From: Hyaloscypha bicolor E
Taxonomy: Eukaryota > Ascomycota > Leotiomycetes > Helotiales > Hyaloscyphaceae
Assembly (NCBI RefSeq): GCF_002865645.1
Contig: NW_020194555.1
Location: 1,178,001 to 1,242,000, forward strand
Direction of reading: 5' to 3'
DNA length: 64,000 nt
The notes under the pieces are model-generated. The model did no database searches. It was not told the DNA's origin and saw only the letters and a program-made list of their open reading frames with translations. This document shows, one piece after another, positions 52,323-62,028 of this stretch (position 1 is the stretch's first letter; each line of letters begins with the position of its first letter). The translations under genes and the position numbers were made by a program.

Positions 52323-52464
52323 CGAAAATCAGAAAATCAGAAATCACTTTTCGCTTTCTCGGATTTGTCCGCTAGCTAGCTGTGGGCCTCAGTAGCAAGG
52401 CTAAGATTACGCAAATTCTCGCTTAAGGGATTTGGACGGTTTTTTTCGCCCGTCGCCTTCGTAC
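52323..52464 (-). repeat. Right arm of the inverted repeat bounding the 9-kb block
   Basis: The reverse complement matches 43239-43266 and 43451-43521, including CGGACAAATCCGAGAAAGCG and a doubled CTGATTTT. See the left arm. Confidence 0.75.
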
Positions 52465-52993
52465 GGCTGTTGCTAAGGACCCTTATATTTAGCCAAGAAT
52501 CGATACAGTATCGTAAAAATCGATTCCTTATGATTCCAGCATCCATTCTTATCGATACTGCTTGTCGGGTATTAAAGCCGAGCCTGCCGATATCTTCCGC
52601 CGCTGGTTTTCGCATGTGCTCTTTCTTTGTCCAGATGAAAAGTGCGTGTGACTTTCTTACAGACTTGGCCTTTTCCCATGCCATAATTTCAGTTCGTCGC
52701 AATCAGGGTATGAGGATTGCTTTTTCCGCTCGCTGTCAATAATTGAAAATTGTGGCTTGGGCAAAGCAATGATTCAATTGGTTCCAAAATTGTTGTTGTG
52801 GCACTAACAGCTGTGCGGCTGAGATCCCACAAAATATCCCTCATATTTTCTCAAGACACGTCGTTTCAGTCATTTCTAAAGTTATTTTCCTCGAACTTTG
52901 CTGTTTAGATCACTAAAATCCGCACGATGGTTGCTCGAATATACCACTGAGAACAAGAAAATAATTTCTTGCACTCCGAAACTCCTCGTTGAG
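52465..52993. other. Upstream region of the 52994 gene
   Basis: Normal composition. Open frames on both strands (52376-52702 minus, 52470-52742 plus) overlap each other and show no domain. A 5' untranslated exon or promoter of the next gene probably lies here. The in-frame stretch from 52898 lacks an ATG before 52994. Confidence 0.4.
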
Positions 52994-55001
52994 ATGGGCG
53001 CCCCGACAGCTTTGTCTATCTTGCTCGCAGTTTGGATTCCAATAGCAGTGCAAGCCCAGAATTCCACGTCGTCAAGTTCGAATAATGTCGTTATGAAGAT
53101 TGGTTGGCAGGACAGTCCAAACCAGCGTGGAACTCTGACGATTCTTTGGAGCTGTCTCTCGACCATCATCGCTTGTACGTGGACGATCCTGCACCTCAAT
53201 GTTCCCGGAACCAGCGAAACAACCGGGTGGAAAATCTTACGGAAGGCGAAATGGATGCTCGTCACGATTCTATTTCCCGAGTTCCTCTTCTCCAAAGCTT
53301 TGTGTGAGCTTCAGATGGCTGTTGATGACTTGCATGCCATGACCGAGAAGAAGAAATTGCTTGGGAGCAAATTGCCATGGCAAGTGGACTTTGGCAGCCA
53401 CTCACAGATCTTGTATAATTTGTCCCATTTCTTTTCGAAGGGTCCAGATGCCAAGCTCAGCGATTTTAAAGAGAAAAAAGCAGAAACCAAGGAAGGCCAG
53501 GTCCAGAAAAGCGATAAGCATAATCGAAAACAGACGGGGGCAGTATACCCAAGCCCGAACTCCCATGATCCCCAGGATTGGACTCAGAAGGAAAGGACAT
53601 GGACCCTTGCTCATTCTTATTTCGCAAATATGGGCGGGTTCCAGCGATATTATCCGCGAACAAAGACACTTCTCCGCAAACGAGGAAGCTCTTGCGAGGA
53701 AGAAACACCGAACCCAATCACAGCTTACGCACTTGTCAACTGTTGCGTTGGATCGGACCATGATCCACTTCCCGACTTGTATCTCGAGAAAGACGACATC
53801 GATGACAAAGCCAAAGCCGACTGGTTCTTGAAGTCTATTGCCATCGCGCAGATATCATGGCTCCTTCTCTCGGTGATAGTCCGAGCAGCAACACACATGC
53901 CTATCACTCAGCTCGAAATCTGCACATCAGCCTTCAGTCTCCTTGCCATCGCCACCTACATTGCAAATTGGTCGAAGCCGAAGGACGTCGGTACCCCTGT
54001 TCGATTCAAGATCGCCGCAGATACTTACCAATGTGAAGCGTGGAAATATTACGGGGAGCCGTACCTCCGACGTTTGTATTGGCCATCTCAGAGCGGGAAA
54101 CATGATATAGATGGTCCTGTAGTCAAGCCTCTGCCGGAATGCAACCGCATCGAGAATGATTTCGTCAGGCTGGAGGGATTCATCCCTCCGATGAATATCA
54201 CTATGGCTATTTCGACGGCGATATTTGGTGGCCTTCACTGTCTAGCTTGGAATTTCGCCTTTCCGACTAAGACTGAGATGATGATCTGGATGGCTGCTAG
54301 TGTGTTGTCTGCTACCATCCCTCTTGCTACCTTGCTGGCAAACATCATTGTAATCGGGCGGATCCACAAGACGCTCTCTGAGTTTAGCTTAGAAATGTCG
54401 GAGAAAATCAGCAGCTTTGAAGCGCCAGAGAAAAGAGTATCTGCAAAACCATCTTCCAACCCTCCCCCGTCTCTGTCGAAATTACAAAGGGGCCACTATA
54501 CGGTACGTGCTTCTCCTATCGACTGCGTGTTGGGGACAGTCCTCTAACAGAGCTCCGCAGCAACTGGCAACAGATCTATATACATTTTACTACAACCTGA
54601 CAAACTTCATCCGCGGGAGAATTCGGCTTGACTCGGTTTTCTCATCATATGCGCAATTCGAGAAGTTTCCTATTCTTTATAGCTCGGCTCTCATCCATGC
54701 CTTGCGGCAAAACCTCTTATCATTAGGTCTCGAACGGTTCGAGATCGATTTCTTACTCTCTTTCATGAAATCAAAAGAATCGAAAAAGTACATGGATAAG
54801 TATATGGATGATAATAGAAAGGCACTCAAGGCCGCTATTGAGCTCCCCGATACTGCTGCCAGAGTCGTGACCTCGATTGGTGGGATATTGTATGCTTCGG
54901 CGCGCTTGATACTTCTGTCTTTGGCGTTTTGTGCTCTGCGATATGTTCCTGAAGATGTTTATACTACCAGCTGGACGAGATTTCTACCTAATATTTCGTG
55001 A
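52994..55001 (+). CDS. Fungal multi-pass membrane protein with signal peptide (two exons), function unknown
   Basis: Exon 1 is 52994-54502 and exon 2 is 54561-55001. The 58-bp intron has GTACGT, a CTCTAAC branch site and CAG, and is phase 0. The product is 649 residues. The start is chosen because this ATG opens a clear signal peptide (residues 1-21, hydrophobic core LSILLAVWIPIAV, cleavage after VQA); the open frame extends upstream only without an ATG. Residues 37-63 hold GW.DSPN.RGT..ILWSC..T..ACTW, a hallmark of an uncharacterised ascomycete membrane-protein family. YFANMGGF at about 210-216 is a second one. Hydrophobic segments lie near 47-67, 87-108, 281-299, 307-325, 400-423, 430-455 and 604-632. 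The loop at about 120-205 is charged and lysine-rich. The protein ends WTRFLPNIS, also typical. The C-terminal membrane helix is lost if the intron is read through. No transport or enzymatic motif is seen, so the role is unknown; a plasma- or endomembrane location is inferred. Confidence 0.85.
54503..54560 (+). other. Intron of the 52994 gene (58 bp)
   Basis: Donor GTACGT, branch CTCTAAC at 54542-54548, acceptor CGCAG. Splicing joins two long frames in phase 0; reading through stops after about 14 codons. Confidence 0.85.
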
Positions 55002-55231
55002 ACGAAAGCGTTAGAATAAAATTCCTCCATTACAGTTGCTTAAATTTGAGTTGCACGTGTAATACAAGTTCAGGATGGAGTTTAAGGGCCACCAAGTGGC
55101 ACTTCGCGGATCTTTTGGCGTACCAAGTTCTGAATCGCTTCTTCCATGACGCCGTGTAAGTTCTTGGAGTGGCATCTATTGCAAAACGCTGTGAACAATT
55201 TTCCGAATATCAACGTTCTTCGAGAAGTTTC
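55002..55231. other. 3' flank of the 52994 gene
   Basis: An AATAAA-like GAATAAAATTCC lies at 55013-55024 shortly after the stop and may be the poly(A) signal. Nothing else is supported. Confidence 0.45.
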
Positions 55232-55367
55232 TATCCCTTCGTCCGCTGAGACATTGCCACATTAGCGGCCGCACATGAATATCCCTAATTTGGATTATGT
55301 TTTGGCCGAATTAGGGATATTCATGTGCGGCCGCTAATCTGGCAATGTCTCAGCGGACGAAGGGATA
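55232..55367. mobile_element. 136-bp near-perfect hairpin, probable TA-flanked MITE
   Basis: Arms 55232-55293 and 55306-55367 (62 bp each) pair with only two mismatches around a 12-nt loop. The outermost bases are TA on each side, which fits a Tc1/mariner-type target duplication next to an inner terminus TCCCTTCGTCCG. Each arm contains GCGGCCGC. There is no coding capacity. Transcription would give a long double-stranded RNA. Confidence 0.8.
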
Positions 55368-55380
55368 CGCCAGGTAAATT

Positions 55381-55411
55381 AGGTTACTCACAGACGAACG
55401 GTGAGTAACCT
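55381..55411. repeat. Stem-loop, 11-bp stem
   Basis: AGGTTACTCAC pairs with GTGAGTAACCT around AGACGAACG. It is close to the 136-bp hairpin but not part of it. Confidence 0.7.
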
Positions 55412-55748
55412 TACCGCTAAGCCGAAAATATGAAGACAGGTTCATAGATGCCTATAAATTAAGGCTGAAAAACTGTACAGGATGAGTAAAATTAATCAAT
55501 CCCCGCTGCCTTTCCTCCCAGCGCAACCATTTGTTTTACTTTCTCTTCCACCTTCAAAATACTCTCTCGCAGCCACGTCGTTGATCTTTTTTAATTATAG
55601 ATTGAACTTTCGATCAAAACTTTGCACATTTTCGACGGCGTACACATCTAGCAAGCCTAAGTTCTCACTATTCGGCCTCTTATTATAGTATTTATAATAT
55701 ATAATCAATTTTCATATAACTCGTTTTCTAAAGAGTTAATTATAAAGT
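55412..55748. other. Intergenic; no supported gene
   Basis: A 68-codon frame at 55482-55688 starts with ATG, but it has no motif or flanking gene signals and runs into AT-rich sequence. It is not called. Confidence 0.4.
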
Positions 55749-55968
55749 TGTGACGGCGCTGGCTAGGCTTATAAGGGGGGTGGCTGTCACATGACTGGTT
55801 TCATCTAACTAGCCCGCGTTTCAGTGGTTTTAGCTAGTATTTCCCTCCTTTTATCCTCTCTCTCCCTCCCTCCCTCTCTCTCCTTCTTCTCTTTAGCTTA
55901 GTATTCTCAATATATGGGATTCTCTCGGATCTTTGAGTCTTGGCCATTGCCTTGATCCCGCCGTCACA
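55749..55968. repeat. Solo LTR, 220 bp, with perfect target duplication
   Basis: Starts TGTGACGGCG and ends CGCCGTCACA, a perfect 10-bp terminal inverted repeat. It is flanked by AAAGT at 55744-55748 and 55969-55973. The interior carries CACATGAC, then a TCTC/TCCC-rich stretch (55845-55895) of the kind found at transcription starts in fungal LTRs, so the plus orientation is likely. It is not RIP-mutated. No internal retroelement sequence remains. Confidence 0.82.
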
Positions 55969-55973
55969 AAAGT

Positions 55974-56431
55974 TAAAGATTTGAGTATTCATAAAGCCCC
56001 CAAAACATGGCCGACATTCGCATTCTGTATCATTCTCCAACTCTCGGTCTATGAATGCATGCTCCAAAACTAACGTCCTTCCCTCGGTTCTCGAATTTCG
56101 GGTAAACATTTGGTCTATCGGAGCTCTTATCGTGTTCGTTTGGCGCTAGAGATCCCCTCCATCTTCGAGGAGCTCACTTCAGATACACTTCCGTTTTTCT
56201 TGGAGCAGCGGAATAGAGGTGGAAAGTCGGTCACCCTGGTCAGTATTCTGGGGATTGAGGATGTGCAATAGGGGGTGATGTGGCATTGAAACTCATTGAC
56301 TCAATGACTTTTATGAATGCGGGCAGAGGATTAACTGCTGCACAGTGTCTGCACTAAGCATGAATGTCAGAAGTATGACTATAATAAGGATTATATCCGT
56401 ACTCCCGCTGGCCTCAGAGAATTAAGAGACC
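55974..56431. other. 3' flank of the minus-strand gene; nothing else seen
   Basis: Normal composition with short overlapping frames only. Confidence 0.4.
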
Positions 56432-59400
56432 TCAAGGCCTGCATATCCTAAAGTCTATCTTGAAAGGACGCCCAAGCTCAGTATCTATCCTGTCCATCAT
56501 CCTGTTGACTTCTTCTGCACGTGTGCCCTGGTTCCAGAACGACATGTCTCCATGTTGTGTCCGCATGCCTGCTTGGTCAAGATAGGAAATATCAAACCGC
56601 CCTCCAAAGAGCCAGTTGATATTAGAGATAAGCTGAGAACAAGGCATATCATCATAAGGGTCATCTCCACGAAGGACTAACCCATTTTGTCGGTTCATCC
56701 AAGCTTCCTTTAACCTAGCAGACCAATCACATTCCCGGTAGTGATCGAGAACGATTTCTGAACGAATCTCCTCTGCTTTGGGTGTAATCTGCGCTCCGTT
56801 TGAAATCAAAATTCTCCATGTTAGTACGTTGCCGAACTCTAGAGCCTTGACTAAATCGTTGTCTAGCGAAAGTGACCCGGATTTCACCATCATTTCAATC
56901 ATTGCCTCGTAATCTCTTATCAGGTTTTGCTGCACCAACTTGCGATTAAACCTGTATGTGGAGACCACCTTAGACTTCTCGTTCTGTCGCATCGTCTCGT
57001 GCTTCCATAACACGACCCAGGCCAAATGACTGCCTACATGTTCGTCGTAGTCCCACCGCCAGTAACCTTCAAAAATAACAAAGAATATCCCCGTCAAGAG
57101 AAACTTCCACGATGAAGATGGATCGATATTTTCTCGAAGGTTATGCAAGAGGAACCGTACCACTTTTTGGCTTCTGGCAATGAGTGCGATGGGGAGTATT
57201 GACATTTTTCTGTCTTCCAATGTCCTATATAGTTCGATATCTTCTCTTCTCCTATGCATTTGGTGGAAGCCTGGTTGCAAGAAAAAAGTATATGGGGGTC
57301 CAAGTAGTCCAGGTCCTTTGCCACACTCATCTTGATCCAACAACCATTGTATAGCTTCAGTGTTGTCAGCAGCTAGTGCCAAGAACACCAAATCGTCCAT
57401 TGGATGTAAGATTACATCCTTCCCAGGGTTTAGAAAAGCTAGAAGGCGGCCGATGTCTTGGAGCATTTCGTACCTCCATCGTAGAGCGTAATTTGGGAGC
57501 ACCTGGCTGGATTGGCTGAAACCGATGGACCAAGACAGGAGTTCGCTGGTTGTTGCCGTGCAATAGCCTACAGCTATTCTCGACAAAGCGTATTTGGAGT
57601 GAGGACTCCGATCATTCCAGTCAATTTCAACCTCATCCTGGGTCGGCAAGGTGTCCTCGGAGTGAGAACTCTGATGATCGGAGTCAATTTCGTCTTTACC
57701 ATCTCTCAGCAGAGGGGGTAACCTGGAGTGAGGACTCCGATGATTGCAGTCAGTTTCATCTTCATCCTCATTATTCGGAATGTGGACGGGTTCAAGAAGC
57801 TTTTGCCAGTTCGTTTTCATTAATATTGGCCAATGGAAGGCAACCAGCAACCAGCACCACAAGAAGTATGTTTTCAGCGCAGAGACACTCCATGAGCGGA
57901 ATTTCTTCCAAGCAAATTCATTCTCGAAGGCTTGACTCCATGGAGGCCCGAACCCAGTCTCGCCTCCTAAATTCTCGAGATCTGATAATGCCTTAGCAGT
58001 GGTAATAGCAAGCCCCAAAGTTCCGGAGTCCTCATTGATAGCTTCTCCATTCTCCTCAAGAATCTGTTGGCATATGGCAAAATATTTGGCACACAAGGTA
58101 TGGTTTTGGCGGCTGACTGAAAGCAACAGAACTAGGCCCCAAAGTGTGCTAATGTCCTTGGCCAGTCCTTCGAATCCTGCCTGTAACATGATCGCTGTTA
58201 AAACGGTTGTGAACTCGTCCAAATTACGTTCGCTAGAGAAAGTAATTTGATGACCCTCAAATATCAGCTCTAACATTGAGAAAACGGGGACAACTCCTTT
58301 GTGTCTCGTAATTCCAATGCCAGGGTGGGGTCGCGGCTTGGGATCATGAGAGCCTGGGGATCCATAATGTCCTTCAACACACACAAAGGAGCAAATTAAC
58401 ATATCCATATCTATCTCAAATTCACAAAGATCTAGACCTTTTTGATTCTGGGCAACAATCCTAGCTTGCAAGCAGTTGTGATTCACTAGAATCAAGATGA
58501 CGCAGTCTTGAGTTTTTGACGGTTCGTTTCGCCCTATGTATGAACCAAAGCCCTGCCATATTGCTGTATCTGTTTCTGTCGCCCAGATGACTCCAGCCGG
58601 GGAGTTTCCAGACCCAACTTTTGGTTGCACTGCTGTATGTGACGAGTCCGGCCAGAGTTTGAGATCTGATGTTTTGACGCGTTCAAGATTTGGCCTCCGG
58701 TATCCGAGTTTCTCAATTGATTCCAGCTCGGACTTGACAGCCTCTGCGAGTATCTCAACATCTGAGTACTCGTTGTTCCAGAATTGTCTCTGGGGATGTT
58801 GAGGAAAGATGTCGATCAAGATAAAAGACGCTTTCAGGAGGTCCGCGAACGCTTGAGGTGGAATGATCTTCGTATCTGAATCGGTGTACAAGGTGCTTTG
58901 CGCCTTCAGCAACCACCATCTCCCTGCTTGAATCCATTCATCGAAACCAATTGCAACCCATCGACGCGAAACTTCTGCTTCTTTCATGAAGGCTTTTGAT
59001 AACAAAGCCTGATAGCTCTTTTCTGTAATGCCACTTAATTTCGGGTTGCAAATCATGCCTTGAATATTGCCAATACTGTTCAGCATTCTGTCATTGAGGC
59101 GCTCGATCCGCTCTAGTGATGAGCTGTAATGCATTAGCTCAAGCCATCATGAGAGCGATTGTAAATATAGAACTGGGAGCGACGCACTTTCCTGCTGATG
59201 TGAGAAGCAGATTCATTGTTGTGTTGTGTCTTGTGATCTTGGTCCTCAGCGCATCCACCGACTTCACTTCCAACGAAAATTTGACTCTGTCCCAGATCCG
59301 TTTTCCCTTCTCCTTAGACCCCAAAGCAGTAAAGTCATGTTTCTTCGCAAATGCCTCGAGCTCTTTCAGCGTGGCATTGGCCTGCGTCAAGACCTCCTCT

Positions 59401-59621
59401 ACCATTCTCATTCTGGTTTCTCCAGCTCGAACCAGTGTAGAATTTTCATCTTTGACCTCTTGGGTGAGCAAGTCGATAGAGAGCGCAAGGACGCCGATTT
59501 CACTTTTGAGGAGTTTAAGCTCTTCTGGTGCGCCTCGTGCGACAAGATATATATCCTTGTAGAGCTGATGCGCAAGGCTGGCGGTCGCGACGAAGTCGCC
59601 GAGGGTGAGATTGAGCGACAT
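56432..59621 (-). CDS. NLR-type N-terminal domain protein with degenerate ankyrin-like repeats (two exons)
   Basis: Exon 1 is 59621-59188 and exon 2 is 59123-56432, joined by a 64-bp intron (GTGCGT, GCTAAT, ACAG; phase 2). The product is 1041 residues. The ATG at 59619-59621 opens MSLNLTLGDFVATASLAHQL, the usual start of the helical N-terminal domain that heads many fungal NLR and ankyrin proteins. That domain runs to about residue 150 and ends ALRTKI..H.TTMNLLLTSAG/NSSLERIE, with the splice inside it. No P-loop GxxxxGK(S/T) or other NACHT/NB-ARC signature was found. Residues about 596-656 are three acidic repeats built on DE.D.DHRSPHS, from three ~60-bp DNA repeats (57600-57770). Ankyrin-like helices are readable at about 721-743 (LALAADNTEAIQWLLDQ), 786-809 and 896-926. 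The family acts in non-self recognition and cell-death signalling; that role is inferred here. It is divergent from the 60314 gene. Confidence 0.82.
57600..57775 (-). repeat. Three ~60-bp coding repeats in the 56432 gene
   Basis: The element GGAGTGAGGACTCCGATGAT followed by CAGTCA(A/G)TTTC recurs three times with drift (about 57598, 57658 and 57727). It encodes the acidic SPHS repeats. Such in-frame repeats vary in number between strains in recognition genes. Confidence 0.75.
59124..59187 (-). other. Intron of the 56432 gene (64 bp)
   Basis: On the minus strand the donor is GTGCGT, the branch-like site is GAGCTAATG and the acceptor is TTACAG. Joining restores the conserved LLTSAGNSSLERIE passage; the unspliced frame stops soon after. 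Confidence 0.82.
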
Positions 59622-60313
59622 GCTAAATGGCTTTAATAACGATCGCAGGGTGGCCACCGGTGCATAACATATAGGCAAAGAACAGCGTGTAGTCGAGATT
59701 TATTGTGAGAAAGTGAAAGTTGCACAAGGATTTTGAAGGACAATTTTCGATCATCTGACTAAACTCAGCCACCACCTTCCACCCTAGATCAACTGAGAGC
59801 TGATCTACTGAAGCAGTGCCCAATCACAGATTTGAGCGGCAACTGTGGCTTCATGTCCAACCCCAACGGGGAAAATACTAATGCTGAATGAAGATTTGGA
59901 AAATTCGGTCATAAGGGCGGAGTAAGTAGTGAAAGTACATTTTTGACTGCCAACTCTTAGTAGTCACCTTTGTGCCAAGTTCTTAAGGAAATTGCCTCTT
60001 CTGAATTCATGTTCGTGACTGAGACATTTGCCACTGTGGCCATGGTCGTCAGTGGAGTCGCGAGCCGAATTTAGCCTTGCAAGGCGCCTTCTACGAAAAG
60101 CCGTTCATCAAAAGTCGCAAATCGTAAGTTCGCTTGGTCTTTTGATCCTTGTGGCTTTCTGTGATCTTCTGATCCTTACGGCTTTCCGTAGGCTTTCCGA
60201 CATCTCGCCTTTCCCTCCACTGGTGCTCCGACGCTCCGTGCTCAGAACTGCAGGTAGCAAGTGCTTACCTCACTTTTCGACGCTCAAAAGAACATCTTCA
60301 GCCTCGCCCCACC
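59622..60313. promoter_or_regulatory. Shared divergent promoter region
   Basis: 692 bp lie between the ATGs of the minus-strand NLR-type gene and the plus-strand acyltransferase gene. It holds short direct repeats of GATCCTT..GGCTTTC (60144-60200). An open frame at 60028-60369 has no ATG and no motif. Co-regulation is possible but not shown. Confidence 0.5.
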
Positions 60314-61695
60314 ATGCGCAAGATCTTCTATCCAATCTTCACGTCCAAAATGTCCTCCTCCTCCATTAACATGAATCCCTCCTTCCTATTTTCCCTCCAA
60401 CTCACAACCTCAATCCTCACCCTCGGCTTCGTCACCCCCTCCTCAATTTTCCGTTTCGCAGCACTGCCAATCCAACTCGCACTCTGGTACCTCACCTTCC
60501 AAACCTCAAGCGAATACATGAGAGTATCGTGGTCTCAGATTTACAACGCCTCATGCTTCATTTTGTTCGTCATGAACTTTCTGGAGATGTCCCTCCTCCG
60601 AAAATGGAGTTTCGAAGCCAACGGGCCGACGTTACACCCCCCGTCCGCACAACCTCTTCCCCTAACCCACTCCAACGGCAAATCGTCCACAAAAGCAGGC
60701 AGCAAGGTCCAAGACACGATCCTCAACCGTCTAAAATTCGGCTTGAATTCCACCTTCAGCCTCCGCGACCTCAACACACCCCACGAACAACGCGCCGTCC
60801 CTCCGTTCTCCACCACAAACCCCGCATACGTCCCCTCAAAGTCGACTTTCCTTTTGAGCACCGCTCTGCGCTTCGCAATAACATACCTGTTCCTCGACCT
60901 CGCCGAATCTCTGCCTCCTCCCCCCTCAACTGCGCCCTTCTCAAGCTCCAAAGTCCCAGTCTTCACCCGTCTGCGAGAGATGACAGGAGAGGAGGTCGCG
61001 ACGAGGATTGGCACTAGTGCTATGGTGTGGATGGTCACCTATTGTTTGATCAGTTGTTACCTCGGATTCCAATCCTTTATCCTCGTCGGCACTAATCTCA
61101 CGCCCGTATCCTCCTGGCGGCCACTCTTCGGTTCATTTTCCAACTCGTACACCCTACGGGGATTCTGGGGGTAGGTCTCCCTTCTTTCTTCTCCTCTCTT
61201 CTCCCTTGCCTTTTTGGGGGCCATCGGCGCTGACTGAGAAATAGTAAATCATGGCATCAGTTGTTAAGGAAACCGTTGAATAATCCCACGATTTGGTTTG
61301 TGGAGAATGGCCTGGGGTTAAAGAAGGGCTTGGTGGCAAGGTACCTGAAGATTTTCGTAACCTTCTTCCTCTCCGGCTTCATACACCTCCTCGCCGACCT
61401 CGCAGCGGGTATCACCTTCTCTCAATCCGGTGCTCTGAGATTCTACTGTGTCCAAGTCCTCGGCATCATTCTCGAAGACGGCGTCCAGGAAATTTATCGG
61501 AGAGCAGGTGGGAAAGAGGGGAAGGTATGGACGAAAACCGGAGGTTTTATTTGGGTGGTCGCGTTTTTGCTGTTCTGGAGCAGTCCGTCTTGGTTCTGGC
61601 CGCAGGTTTACAGAGCTGGGACAAGAACGGAGGGGGAGGTGAGGGCGTATGGGAAATTGGCTCCTTTTACTGTGTTTGGACGGTTCTTGGGTTGA
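60314..61695 (+). CDS. Wax-synthase-type membrane-bound O-acyltransferase (two exons)
   Basis: Exon 1 is 60314-61170 and exon 2 is 61245-61695. The 74-bp intron has GTAGGT, CTGAC and ATAG, and is phase 2. The product is 435 residues, a normal length for fungal wax-synthase-domain acyltransferases. Splicing creates the family hallmark LRGFWGKSWHQLLRKPL (His290), and exon 2 holds FFLSGFIHLLADLA with the probable catalytic His333. Several hydrophobic helices are visible: about 20-60, 70-95, 180-200, 234-256 and 320-355. The ATG at 60314 has a good CACCATG context; later in-frame Met residues (13 and 20) are alternatives, and the family often begins near M20 (NPSFLFSLQ). Relatives transfer acetyl or longer acyl groups to hydroxyls, often in terpenoid or meroterpenoid pathways at the ER membrane. 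The substrate is unknown, and no cyclase, PKS or P450 gene is in view, so cluster membership cannot be claimed. Confidence 0.85.
61171..61244 (+). other. Intron of the acyltransferase gene (74 bp)
   Basis: Donor GTAGGT, pyrimidine-rich middle, branch GCTGACT (61229-61235), acceptor ATAG. It joins FWG to KSWHQ in phase 2. Confidence 0.85.
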
Positions 61696-62028
61696 GAATG
61701 AGATGTTGTCGTCATACAGATGTAAATAGATAAGTAGAAGCTAGAGTAGATACGATACACACCGTGCTGGAAAAGTAGAGTTTAGAGGTATGAATCAGTT
61801 ATAGTTCGCTACATTGCCTGTTGGTCGGGGATAAAACTCAAACGTGAAAATCGTTGTTTTGTTTGCGACGAGCACTGCTTAAATTAACAAATTATATAGT
61901 CTCTCTTAACTGCTATTAAGTTACAGTGCGATCTTAGTACAAAAGGAGGGGAAATGTGCCTGCCCTGGGCGGTAGAGGTAAGGCTTAGAACCCCCAGAAT
62001 TATCCTAATGTCTAGTTTTTACTCATAC
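61696..62028. other. Intergenic; nothing supported
   Basis: This is the 3' flank of the acyltransferase gene and the upstream flank of the ankyrin pseudogene. No motif is seen. Confidence 0.4.

Noticed and set aside
43239..52464. Starship-type giant element with a tyrosine-recombinase captain
   Set aside because: I looked for DUF3435-like motifs in both strands of the block and could not recognise any; the size is also far below typical Starships.
55482..55688. 68-codon plus-strand frame with ATG
   Set aside because: No motif, no promoter or poly(A) context; ends in AT-rich sequence.
60028..60369. 113-codon plus-strand frame before the acyltransferase gene
   Set aside because: No ATG start; overlaps the acyltransferase start in another frame; no domain.
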